Both the position numbers and the translations under genes were made by a program. A DNA stretch of 64,000 bases, taken from the NCBI RefSeq assembly GCF_017356035.1, contig NZ_JAFIQX010000003.1:620001-684000 (forward strand), in the 5' to 3' direction. Shown here piece by piece: positions 42,671-50,909 of the stretch; position 1 is the first letter of the stretch, and each line of letters opens with the position of its first letter. The DNA is from Longitalea luteola. Its GTDB lineage: Bacteria > Bacteroidota > Bacteroidia > Chitinophagales > Chitinophagaceae. The notes beneath the pieces were generated by a model. That model was not told the DNA's origin and made no database searches. It worked only from the letters and a program-made list of their open reading frames with translations.

Positions 42671-44533
42671 ATGAATCTATCGACTATTGACGTAGTGATC
42701 ATTATTCTGTACCTGGTGGTGATCATTGGCCTCGGATTCTGGATCTCGAAGAAAGCCTCGAAGAACATGCAGTCGTACTTCCTCGGCGATAACAATATCA
42801 AATGGTATTGGCTGGGATTCAGTAACAGCAGTGGCATGTTCGATGTAAGCGGTACGGCGTTTTATGTAGCGTTACTCTTTATTTATGGATTTAAAGCCGC
42901 CTGGCTGCCCTGGTTATGGCCCATCTGGAACCAGATCTTCGTAATGGTATTCCTGGCCGTATGGATCCGGCGAAGTAATGCCCTCACCGGCGCCGACTGG
43001 ATCATCAAACGTTTTGGTGACGACAGCAGCGGCCGCCTGGCGCACATGATCGTGGTGATCTTTGCTATCGTCAGTGTGATCGGTTTTATAGGGTATGTCT
43101 TTGTAGGTATCGGCAAATTTGCCGCGGGCATTCTGCCCTGGGACCTTACCAATTCTGTATTCACCAATGAACAAACCTATGCCTTCATCATTGTTACCTT
43201 AACTACATTATATACCGTAAAAGGAGGGATGTACAGTGTGGTAGCTACCGAGGTGTTGCAATATGGCATTCTGGTGGTTAGTTGCATACTCGTCGTGATT
43301 TTTGCAGTAAAAGGAATTAATTACGATCAGCTGCACCAACAGTTGCCTGATGGCTGGGCTTCGTTCTGGCCGCAATGGAAGCTGGATGTAAGCTGGGGTA
43401 ATACATTTCCGCAAGCCAATGATAAAATAGCAGAAGATGGCTTCACCTGGTTTGGCGCCCTGGTGCTCATGATGATCGGCAAGGGAATATTCGCAAGTCT
43501 GGCAGGGCCTGTGCCCGGCTTCGATATGCAACGCATCCTCAGCGCCAAAAAGCCGTGGGAAGCAGCCAAGCTGAGTGGCTTCACCAACCTCGTATTGTAT
43601 ATTCCGCTGTTTATGATGGTGAGCGCACTGACCCTGATCGCATTCAATTCCTTCATGCCCGTATTGCAGGGACAAACAAGACCCGATTTTGAAGTGATCC
43701 TCAGCCAGGTGGTTAGTAATTATCTGCCCGCAGGTATTCGTGGTATTGTGCTCGCCGGTTTGCTGGCATCTTTTATGAGCACCTTCTCAGCCTTTGTAAA
43801 TGCAGCGCCTGCTTACCTGGTAAATGACTTCTATAAAAAATATTTCCGACCAAACGAACCGCCCCGCCATTATGTGAAGTGCAGTTATTTAACATCGGTA
43901 ACAATCATTGCCATCGGATGTTTTTTCGGGTTGTTCGCCGACTCCCTCAGCTCCCTCACGTTATGGATATCATCGGCCCTGTATGGAGGTTATGCAGCCG
44001 CCAACGTATTGAAATGGATCTGGTGGCGCTTTAATGGTTATGGTTATTTCGCCGGTATGCTGGCCGGATTATTATCGGCCACCTTTGTACCGAAACTGAT
44101 GGCCTGGTTAAGCTCTGCGTATTTTACCAATTATCAAGAGTTGTTTGGCAGCGGTATCGGTACACTGATCTCTTTCTTCATCATCCTGGTGCTTTCGATG
44201 GCGGCCAGTATCATTGGTTGTTTGTTAACACCCATGCCAGATAAACAGGTACTGCAAAAGTTCTATACCAATACAAAACCCTGGGGCTTTTGGAACCCCG
44301 TCTTACAATGGGTAAAAAAGGTGGAACCTGCATTTGAACCCAATCGCCAGTTTAAATGGGATATGCTGAATGTGCTGGTGGGTATTTGCTGGCAGATGAG
44401 CATGGTCATCATGCCTGTATTCTTTGTGTTCGGCTATTTCAATTATGGCTTTATGGCTATGGGTATATGGCTGACCTGTATGATCATTTTAAAATTTACC
44501 TGGTACGACAGACTTAAAATTACAGCTGCATGA
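42671..44533 (+). CDS. Sodium:solute symporter (SSS family)
   Basis: A 620-residue inner-membrane transporter of the SSS/SGLT family with about 14 hydrophobic segments. Typical parts are TIDVVIIILYLVVIIGLGFWISKKASKNMQSYFLGDNNIKW, AGPVPGFDMQRILSAKKPWEAAKLSG and GIRGIVLAGLLASFMSTFSAFVNAAPAYLVNDFY, the last with the Ser/Thr sodium-site region. The length suits sugar transporters of the family. In context it should import an amino sugar or sialic-acid-like compound. It overlaps the next gene by 4 bp (ATGA), showing translational coupling. Confidence 0.92.
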   Translation: MNLSTIDVVIIILYLVVIIGLGFWISKKASKNMQSYFLGDNNIKWYWLGFSNSSGMFDVSGTAFYVALLFIYGFKAAWLPWLWPIWNQIFVMVFLAVWIRRSNALTGADWIIKRFGDDSSGRLAHMIVVIFAIVSVIGFIGYVFVGIGKFAAGILPWDLTNSVFTNEQTYAFIIVTLTTLYTVKGGMYSVVATEVLQYGILVVSCILVVIFAVKGINYDQLHQQLPDGWASFWPQWKLDVSWGNTFPQANDKIAEDGFTWFGALVLMMIGKGIFASLAGPVPGFDMQRILSAKKPWEAAKLSGFTNLVLYIPLFMMVSALTLIAFNSFMPVLQGQTRPDFEVILSQVVSNYLPAGIRGIVLAGLLASFMSTFSAFVNAAPAYLVNDFYKKYFRPNEPPRHYVKCSYLTSVTIIAIGCFFGLFADSLSSLTLWISSALYGGYAAANVLKWIWWRFNGYGYFAGMLAGLLSATFVPKLMAWLSSAYFTNYQELFGSGIGTLISFFIILVLSMAASIIGCLLTPMPDKQVLQKFYTNTKPWGFWNPVLQWVKKVEPAFEPNRQFKWDMLNVLVGICWQMSMVIMPVFFVFGYFNYGFMAMGIWLTCMIILKFTWYDRLKITAA

Positions 44534-45210
44534 AAAAAGGGATGATTCTTTTACTATCGATGGTGGCTGCATTGGCTACAGCATCGGCACAAACCGAACC
44601 GGTTGACAGCAGTTACGCCAACAATTACTATGTAGAACGGATGAAATTCTTCGAGCAGTTACATCCTGCTCCAAAGCCGGTCGTATTTCTTGGAAACAGT
44701 ATCACAGAAGCAGGGCCCTGGAGCGAAGTGTTGCCCGGCATTAATGTAGTCAACCGCGGCATCAGTGGTGATAATTCCTGGGGCGTACTTGCCCGCCTTC
44801 ACCAGGTCGGCCAGTTGAAACCGGCAAAGATCTTTTTACTGATTGGCGTAAACGATCTTAAACGCGGCGTACCCGTTGAATATATTATCCGTAACTATGA
44901 TCGCATTACCGCTACCCTAAAAAAGACATTGCCAAAAACAACCCTGTACCTGCAAAGCGTATTACCGGTGGCGGAGCCCATGCTGGCGAATATCTATGCA
45001 AAGATCAGCAATGAAAAGATCCAACAACTGAACGAAGGATTGAAACAGGTAGCGCAGAAATATAATTGTCCGTTCATTGACCTGTACCATGAAGTATTTA
45101 TCGATGAAAAAGGACAAATGCGCACAGCGTATACAACGGATGGATTGCATTGCAAACCGGCGGGATACCTGGCCTGGGCTGCATACTTAAAGAAAAAAGG
45201 ATACTTATAA
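44530..45210 (+). CDS. Secreted SGNH/GDSL esterase, first of a tandem pair
   Basis: A 226-residue secreted esterase. The signal peptide is MKKGMILLLSMVAALATASA. SGNH blocks are visible: VVFLGNSITE (nucleophile Ser), NRGISGDNS (Gly block), FLLIGVNDLKRG (Asn block) and DGLHCKPAGY (Asp-His). The compact GNSI form is typical of sialate O-acetylesterase-like and platelet-activating-factor hydrolase-like SGNH enzymes. It probably removes O-acetyl groups from sugars in the periplasm. It overlaps the symporter gene by 4 bp and is followed by a paralogue. Confidence 0.9.
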   Translation: MKKGMILLLSMVAALATASAQTEPVDSSYANNYYVERMKFFEQLHPAPKPVVFLGNSITEAGPWSEVLPGINVVNRGISGDNSWGVLARLHQVGQLKPAKIFLLIGVNDLKRGVPVEYIIRNYDRITATLKKTLPKTTLYLQSVLPVAEPMLANIYAKISNEKIQQLNEGLKQVAQKYNCPFIDLYHEVFIDEKGQMRTAYTTDGLHCKPAGYLAWAAYLKKKGYL

Positions 45211-45338
45211 AACATAGTTTATTTATGGTAAGAAGTTTCACGTGCCGGGTACCGGTTACCGGTTGCCGGTCAACTAAAACCGTGTCACGGATAACTGTGC
45301 TCAGGGGCATTTCGCGATTGGCAATTGTCCCTGCCCTG

Positions 45339-46070
45339 ATGACCCGGCCGAACCGGAATTGTAGATTGTCGGCAGCCGTTTCACGTTTCACCTTTGCCGT
45401 TTGCCGATCAACGGTACTCGTTTTAAGTACGTTGGCATCTTTTGCACAGGAAGGCTCAAAAAAGATCGACAGCAACTACAACAATGCCTACTACCAGGGT
45501 CGCATGGAATTGTTCAATACATTGACCCCGCCGAAAAATGCCATTGTATTTTTAGGGAACAGTATTAGCGAACGGGGCGCCTGGAGCGAGTTACTGCCGG
45601 GGCAACCCGTTATGAACCGGGGCATTGGTGGCGATAATACGTTCGGCGTACTGGCCAGACTGGAAGGAGTGGTAAAAGCAAAACCAAAGAAGATCTTTCT
45701 GTTGATCGGCATTAATGACCTCAGCCGCGGATTGCCAAAAGAAGTGATCATTAATAACTATCATCGCATCATCAGGTATCTTACCGCTTTTACGCCGAAA
45801 ACAAAAATATATCTCCAGAGTGTATTGCCCCTGAATGAGCCAATGACAACTCCGGCCTACCTGAAAAATAAGAAAGACAGCATCCTGCAATTGAATAGAG
45901 GTATAAAACAGGTGGCGGAACAATATCATTTACCGTATATCAACCTGCATGATATCTTTGCCGATGCCAATGGTGATCTGAAGAAAGAGCTTACCATGGA
46001 TGGCATTCATCTTAGACCTGCGGCTTATGTGTTGTGGGTGGATTTTCTTAAGAAGAAGAACTATTTATAA
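45339..46070 (+). CDS. Secreted SGNH/GDSL esterase, second of a tandem pair
   Basis: A 243-residue paralogue of the preceding gene, with the same blocks: IVFLGNSISERG, NRGIGGDNT, FLLIGINDLSRG and DGIHLRPAAY. The frame is open upstream to 45150, but that part overlaps the previous gene and GGTTACCGG-type repeat DNA. ATG 45339 is chosen because it leaves a workable signal peptide (MTRPNRNCRLSAAV..., hydrophobic FTFAVCRSTVLVLSTLASFA, then QEG). The N-region is unusually Arg/Cys-rich and looks derived from intergenic repeat sequence. ATG 45225 is an alternative. Likely an O-acetyl esterase with a shifted specificity. Confidence 0.82.
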   Translation: MTRPNRNCRLSAAVSRFTFAVCRSTVLVLSTLASFAQEGSKKIDSNYNNAYYQGRMELFNTLTPPKNAIVFLGNSISERGAWSELLPGQPVMNRGIGGDNTFGVLARLEGVVKAKPKKIFLLIGINDLSRGLPKEVIINNYHRIIRYLTAFTPKTKIYLQSVLPLNEPMTTPAYLKNKKDSILQLNRGIKQVAEQYHLPYINLHDIFADANGDLKKELTMDGIHLRPAAYVLWVDFLKKKNYL

Positions 46071-46191
46071 GTTGCCCTGGCACGGATCCAAACGGTGACA
46101 CGGTAGCAGATAGAAGTCGGAAGCCGGAAATCAGAAGTTGGTAGTAAGTGAGAAGTCGGATGTCTGAGGCAAGAAGTTATAAAATCAGTAT

Positions 46192-47088
46192 ATGTTCAAA
46201 GTAAAGCTATATTCGATCCTGTTATTCTTACTCGGAAGCCTGCAGGTGGCAGGGCAGGCGCAAAAACCAGTACGTATAACGTATGCAGTAAAAGATACCA
46301 GCACCTTATGGTTCGACTGGTACAAGCCAACGGCAAAAGCCAATGGCATGTCGGTATTGTTCATTCATGGCGGCGCCTTTACCGGTGGTGATCCGGAGAA
46401 CCAGCGTCCCATGGCCGAAGGATTGAACAAATTAGGCTACAATGTATTTGTGATCAAATACCGCTTGTACCTGAAAGGGAAAAGTTTTGGGTGCGATATG
46501 GTATTGCCCGAAAAATTAAAAGCCATCCGGCAAGGCGTGGAAGATGGACGCGATGCAACGGCTTATTTAATAAACCATGCCGGCGAGCTGCAGGTAGATA
46601 CCTCAAAACTGTTTCTTGCAGGCAGCAGTGCCGGTGCAGAAGCCGTGTTGAACCTGGTATTTAATCCATTTACCCGCAAGAATGATACTGCCTACAACCT
46701 GTACAGGACATTCCGCTATGCCGGAGTGCTGTCATTTGCCGGCGCCGTGCTCGACATCAATACCGTGTATGCACATGCACCCGTACCTGTGTTTATGATG
46801 CATGGAACCAACGACCAGCTGGTGCCCTATGCAACAGCGGCCCATCGCTTTTGTAAAGCAGTTGATCCCGGGTGGATGATCATGTTTGGCGCCCGGACCC
46901 TGTACGAGGAAATGTATAAAAGAAAATGGCCGGTGGTATTGTACTCCTATGAAGGAAGTGGACATGAAGTGAGTAGTTATATGTTCCGCAAGTTTACCGA
47001 GATGGACAGCTTTATGCAACAGGCCGTTAAACAAAAAGTAAAAGCAGCACATCTGGTGGTTAAAAGAAACGACCAACCAAAAAAATAA
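46192..47088 (+). CDS. Secreted alpha/beta hydrolase (esterase-like)
   Basis: A 298-residue alpha/beta hydrolase with a signal peptide (MFKVKLYSILLFLLGSLQVAGQA). The oxyanion motif is FIHGGAFTGG. The nucleophile is S146 in LAGSSAGAE, the acid D208 in MMHGTNDQLVPY, and the base H258 in GSGHEVSS. It resembles feruloyl/acetyl-xylan esterase-like BD-FAE proteins. In this locus it is expected to deacylate glycans in the periplasm; the substrate is not identifiable. It is followed 9 bp later by the DUF4434 gene. Confidence 0.9.
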   Translation: MFKVKLYSILLFLLGSLQVAGQAQKPVRITYAVKDTSTLWFDWYKPTAKANGMSVLFIHGGAFTGGDPENQRPMAEGLNKLGYNVFVIKYRLYLKGKSFGCDMVLPEKLKAIRQGVEDGRDATAYLINHAGELQVDTSKLFLAGSSAGAEAVLNLVFNPFTRKNDTAYNLYRTFRYAGVLSFAGAVLDINTVYAHAPVPVFMMHGTNDQLVPYATAAHRFCKAVDPGWMIMFGARTLYEEMYKRKWPVVLYSYEGSGHEVSSYMFRKFTEMDSFMQQAVKQKVKAAHLVVKRNDQPKK

Positions 47089-47097
47089 GCAGGTATT

Positions 47098-48033
47098 ATG
47101 AAGATAACGGGAACTTTTATTGATGAGATCAGTCACGACATCCCTCATCAGAACTGGGGCGCCGCAGAATGGCGTCGTGATTTTGAATACATGAAAGCCA
47201 TTGGTATCGATACCGTCATTTTGATCCGCAGTGGTTACCGCCGGTTCATTACCTATCCTTCGGCTTATTTGATAAAAGAATACGGTTGCTACCAGCCGCC
47301 GGTTGACCTGGTGGAGCTGTTCCTGCAATTGTCTGACGAACTGGGTATGAACTTCTACTTTGGTTTATACGACAGCGGTAAGTACTGGGACACCGGTAAT
47401 ATGCAGCATGAAATTGACAGCAACCGTTTTGTGATTGATGAAGTATGGAAAAAATACGGACAGTATAAAAGTTTTAAAGGCTGGTACCTGAGTATGGAGA
47501 TCAGCCGTAAAACAAAAGGGGCTACCGAAGCTTTTAAAACGTTGGGGTTGCAATGCAAACAGGCAAGTAATGGATTGCCCACACTTATTTCGCCCTGGAT
47601 AGATGGGAAGAAAGCGGTCATGGCCGCGTCTGCTTCACTGACCAAAGAAGAAGCCGTCTCTCTAAAAGAACATGAGCAGGAGTGGAGCGAGATCTTTGCG
47701 GGTGTACAGGGCGCCGTGGATGCAGTCGCCTTCCAGGATGGCCACATCGATTACCATGAGCTGGATGATTTCTTCGCCATCAACAAGAAAATGGCCGACC
47801 GTTTCGGGCTCCAATGCTGGACGAATGCCGAATCTTTCGACCGTGACATGCCGATAAAATTTCTGCCCATTAAATTCGAAAAGCTGCGCCTGAAGCTGGA
47901 AGCAGCAAAGCGGGCCGGTTATGATAAGGCCATTACATTTGAGTTTTCTCATTTTATGAGTCCGCAGTCCGCGTATCTGCAGGCGGGACATTTGTACAAT
48001 CGATATCGGGAGTATATCTCGGTGACTGGTTGA
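47098..48033 (+). CDS. DUF4434 protein (glycosidase-like TIM barrel)
   Basis: A 311-residue protein of the DUF4434 family. It starts MKITGTFIDEISHDIPHQNW, followed by MKAIGIDTVILIRSGYRRFITYPSAYL, GMNFYFGLYDSGKYW and FKGWYLSMEISRK, then GVQGAVDAVAFQDGHIDYHELDDFF. The TIM-barrel pattern with conserved Glu (in YLSMEIS) and Asp (in AFQDGHID) resembles glycoside hydrolases. No signal peptide is visible, so it may be cytoplasmic. The 9-bp spacing from the hydrolase gene indicates co-transcription. Activity is unproven for the family. Confidence 0.85.
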   Translation: MKITGTFIDEISHDIPHQNWGAAEWRRDFEYMKAIGIDTVILIRSGYRRFITYPSAYLIKEYGCYQPPVDLVELFLQLSDELGMNFYFGLYDSGKYWDTGNMQHEIDSNRFVIDEVWKKYGQYKSFKGWYLSMEISRKTKGATEAFKTLGLQCKQASNGLPTLISPWIDGKKAVMAASASLTKEEAVSLKEHEQEWSEIFAGVQGAVDAVAFQDGHIDYHELDDFFAINKKMADRFGLQCWTNAESFDRDMPIKFLPIKFEKLRLKLEAAKRAGYDKAITFEFSHFMSPQSAYLQAGHLYNRYREYISVTG

Positions 48034-48109
48034 CCAGTTGACCCGTTAACTGGTTAACTGGTTGATAAGGTTGAAACAGCTGATATCCAAAAACGGGAGC
48101 GGATAAACC

Positions 48110-48165
48110 GGTAACTGGCAACCGGTAACTGGTAACCGGTGACCGGCAACCGGTGACTGGTAACC
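48110..48165. repeat. GGTAACY/GGCAACC heptamer array (8 copies)
   Basis: Eight contiguous heptamers: GGTAACT, GGCAACC, GGTAACT, GGTAACC, GGTGACC, GGCAACC, GGTGACT, GGTAACC. It is preceded at 48030-48070 by GGTTGACC/GTTAACTG octamers. The same family is at 19640-19760, about 28 kb away. Confidence 0.95.
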
Positions 48166-48215
48166 GGTATCGCTTTCAAAAGTAATCAGGCCAATCCTTT
48201 TAACAATAACGTTCT

Positions 48216-50135
48216 ATGATAACCACAGCATTAAAAAAACGAACAGTAAGTTTTGAAAAGATCCAGGTAGAACAATATGCAACCGCAGCGGAAGCATCTG
48301 TACAGGTAGCGCAGGAAATAGCGGCGCTCATCAGGGAGAAACAGGCCAAAGGTCAGCGTGCCGTATTGGGATTGGCAACCGGTTCTACCCCAAAAAAAGT
48401 ATATAAAGAACTGATCCGTTTACACCGCGAGGAAGGTTTGAGTTTTCACAACGTCATTGCCTTTAACCTCGATGAGTATTATCCCATGCAGCCAACCGCC
48501 TGGCAAAGCTATAAGCGGTTCATGAAAGAAAATTTATTCGATCATATAGACATCGATCAGCAGGATTGCCATATTCCTGATGGCAGCCTGCCGCAGGAAC
48601 TGGTAAAAGCTTATTGTGAACAATATGAAAGAAGGATAGAGGAAGCCGGTGGTATCGATTTTCAGTTGCTGGGCATTGGCCGTAACGGGCATATCGGTTT
48701 CAATGAACCCGGTTCGCACAACAGTTCTGTTACCCGGCTGATAACCCTTGATATCAGTACCCGGCTCGATGCAGCACCAGAATTTGGCGGCACTATCAAT
48801 GTGCCTAAAAAAGCCATTACCATGGGCGTCAGCACCATCCTGAAAGCCCGCAGGATCGTTTTGCTGGCCTGGGGTGAAACGAAAGCCGGTATCATACAAC
48901 AGTCGGTTGAAGGTCCCGTCACCGAGCTGGTGCCGGCGTCCTATCTGCAGGCACATCCCAACGTGAAATTCGTATTAGACGATGCCTGCGCCCTGGAGTT
49001 GACCCGCAACAAAGCGCCTTGGTTAACTGATAATGTGGTGTGGGACCGGGGCATGATCAAAAAAGCAGTGACCCACCTGGCGCTCACAGTGAACAAACCG
49101 ATCCTGAAACTCACGAATAACGACTATAACGAAAATGGATTGAGCGAACTGCTGGCTTTATACGGACAGGCATACGATATCAATATAGATGTCTTCAACT
49201 GGCTGCAGCATACCATTACCGGCTGGCCGGGTGGTAAACCCAATGCCGATGATACGAATCGTCCTGAGCGCGCTCTACCACATAAAAAGCGAATATTGTT
49301 ATTCAGTCCGCACCCCGATGATGATATTATTTCCATGGGCGGAACTTTTCAGCGCCTGGTCGATCAGGGACATGAAGTGCATGTAGCTTACCAAACATCC
49401 GGAAACATTGCGGTGGCCGATGATGAGGCCTTTCGCTTTATGCAGTTTGTGACCGATTTCAACCAGCAATTCGGCGTTGCCAATAAAGAAAGCGTGGCGT
49501 TGTATGAAAAAGCAGCCCGTTTTCTGAGATCAAAAGCAAAAGGCGAGAAGGATATTGATGAGCTGCGTTACGTAAAAGGACTCATTCGCCGGGGCGAAGC
49601 GCTGAATACGTGCCGTTATACCGGTGTGCCCGATGATCAGGTACATTTTCTGAATATGCCCTTTTATGAAACCGGACTGGTAGAAAAGAAACCGTTGAGT
49701 GAGGAAGATTACGTTATAATAATGGAACTGATAGAAAGAGTGCAGCCGCACCAGGTATATGCTGCCGGTGACCTGGCCGATCCGCATGGTACGCACAAGG
49801 TTTGCCTCGATGCCATACTGGAAGCCATGAAACGGTTAAAGCATAAATCTTATATGAAAGATTGCTGGCTGTGGTTGTACAAAGGCGCCTGGGCTGAATG
49901 GGATATTCACCAGATTGAAATGGCCGTGCCTCTGAGCCCAGACCAGGTATTGAAAAAGCGGGGCGGTATATTTAAACACCAGTCGCAAAAAGATGGGGTG
50001 GTGTTCCAGGGCAGCGACAGCCGGGAATTCTGGCAGCGCGCCGAGGAACGTAATAAGGCCACTGCTGGCTTGTATAATCAGTTAGGGTTGGCAGAGTATG
50101 CGGCTATGGAAGCATTTGTACGCTGGGAATATTAG
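48216..50135 (+). CDS. nagB: Glucosamine-6-phosphate deaminase fused to a PIG-L deacetylase
   Basis: A 639-residue two-domain cytoplasmic enzyme. Residues 20-275 are NagB-like: LGLATGSTPKKVYKELI, FNLDEYYPM with D86, and LGIGRNGHIGFNEPGS with H159 and E164. The Asp of the usual NDGH motif is Asn157 here. Residues 357-600 are a PIG-L/LmbE deacetylase: FSPHPDDDIISMGGTF (366-370 is HPDDD) and DLADPHGTHKVC, with H524 and H527 as metal ligands. NagB converts GlcN-6-P to fructose-6-P and ammonia; PIG-L enzymes remove N-acetyl groups. The fusion could thus do both the NagA and NagB steps. No nagA is visible. A terminator follows. Confidence 0.9.
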   Translation: MITTALKKRTVSFEKIQVEQYATAAEASVQVAQEIAALIREKQAKGQRAVLGLATGSTPKKVYKELIRLHREEGLSFHNVIAFNLDEYYPMQPTAWQSYKRFMKENLFDHIDIDQQDCHIPDGSLPQELVKAYCEQYERRIEEAGGIDFQLLGIGRNGHIGFNEPGSHNSSVTRLITLDISTRLDAAPEFGGTINVPKKAITMGVSTILKARRIVLLAWGETKAGIIQQSVEGPVTELVPASYLQAHPNVKFVLDDACALELTRNKAPWLTDNVVWDRGMIKKAVTHLALTVNKPILKLTNNDYNENGLSELLALYGQAYDINIDVFNWLQHTITGWPGGKPNADDTNRPERALPHKKRILLFSPHPDDDIISMGGTFQRLVDQGHEVHVAYQTSGNIAVADDEAFRFMQFVTDFNQQFGVANKESVALYEKAARFLRSKAKGEKDIDELRYVKGLIRRGEALNTCRYTGVPDDQVHFLNMPFYETGLVEKKPLSEEDYVIIMELIERVQPHQVYAAGDLADPHGTHKVCLDAILEAMKRLKHKSYMKDCWLWLYKGAWAEWDIHQIEMAVPLSPDQVLKKRGGIFKHQSQKDGVVFQGSDSREFWQRAEERNKATAGLYNQLGLAEYAAMEAFVRWEY

Positions 50136-50153
50136 TGTTCTATAAATGCAACG

Positions 50154-50188
50154 GGTGGGTGCTCTTGTAAAGGGCGCTCACCTTTTTT
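50154..50188 (+). terminator. Rho-independent terminator after nagB
   Basis: GGTGGGTGCTC pairs with GGGCGCTCACC, all 11 positions if G-U pairs are counted, across a 7-nt loop, followed by TTTTTT. It is 18 bp after the nagB stop. Confidence 0.85.
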
Positions 50189-50226
50189 ATTGTAAAGGAT
50201 ATCCTTATTTTAGCTGCATAAAAAAG

Positions 50227-50571
50227 ATGACTATGATCCAAAGCAGCGAGTTCCAGTTTGAGCAGGATATCCCCTGGGAAGATGTAGGTGGTGGCATTCA
50301 ACGGCAGATCTATGGTTATGATGACCGCGTAATGCTGGTGAAGGCCAAATTTGAGAAGGGCGGTATCGGAGCGCTGCATCAGCACCCGCATTCACAGGCA
50401 ACCTATGTAGAAAGCGGTGTATTTGAAATGACCATTGGTAATGAGAAAAAGATCATTCGCAAGGGCGATGGTTATTACGTACCGCCAAATATCATTCATG
50501 GCTGTGTGTGCCTCGAAGCAGGTATGCTCGTGGATGTGTTTTCCCCGCACCGGGAAGACTTTCTGAAATAG
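50227..50571 (+). CDS. Small cupin-domain protein
   Basis: A 114-residue single-domain cupin. Cupin motif 1 is GALHQHPHSQATYVESGVFEM, with His ligands and a Glu; motif 2 is YVPPNIIHGCVCLEAG. The start is ATG 50227; a more distal ATG at 50146 lies inside the nagB terminator and is rejected. KdgF-like cupins of this size act in uronate metabolism by opening unsaturated sugar rings, but metal-bound cupins have many functions. It is separated from nagB by a terminator, so it is perhaps transcribed alone. Confidence 0.85.
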   Translation: MTMIQSSEFQFEQDIPWEDVGGGIQRQIYGYDDRVMLVKAKFEKGGIGALHQHPHSQATYVESGVFEMTIGNEKKIIRKGDGYYVPPNIIHGCVCLEAGMLVDVFSPHREDFLK

Positions 50572-50909
50572 TAATAGCCGGCTGTTTGCCGCAGCTCCTG
50601 CTGTATTTTACAAGCTTACAATATCTTCATCATAAGATAACACTGCTATTTTTTTCTTACAGATATTTTTACAGGTATGCCCCTGCCATCAGTAATATAA
50701 AAATTAACGTTGGCGGCACTGGTGGTAATTACCCGAACACCCGTATTATAGAATGGCCTTGCCTTTAAACGGGTAACAGGCACTGCAATGAACGCATAGT
50801 TCCTGGTTGTAAGGAACAGGATAACGTGTATCCGTATTATACGATCGAACATCAAAGAAACTGGTTACGGGTTTTATTCGGAAATCTCATTCATTAAATA
50901 TTAAGTAAA
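50572..50909. other. 338-bp intergenic region before second susC
   Basis: I see no gene, no heptamer array and no clear hairpin. The sequence is moderately AT-rich; the final 40 bp (ATTAAATATTAAGTAAA) are the likeliest promoter-proximal part for the second SusC operon, but no TAnnTTTG box is visible. Confidence 0.5.
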
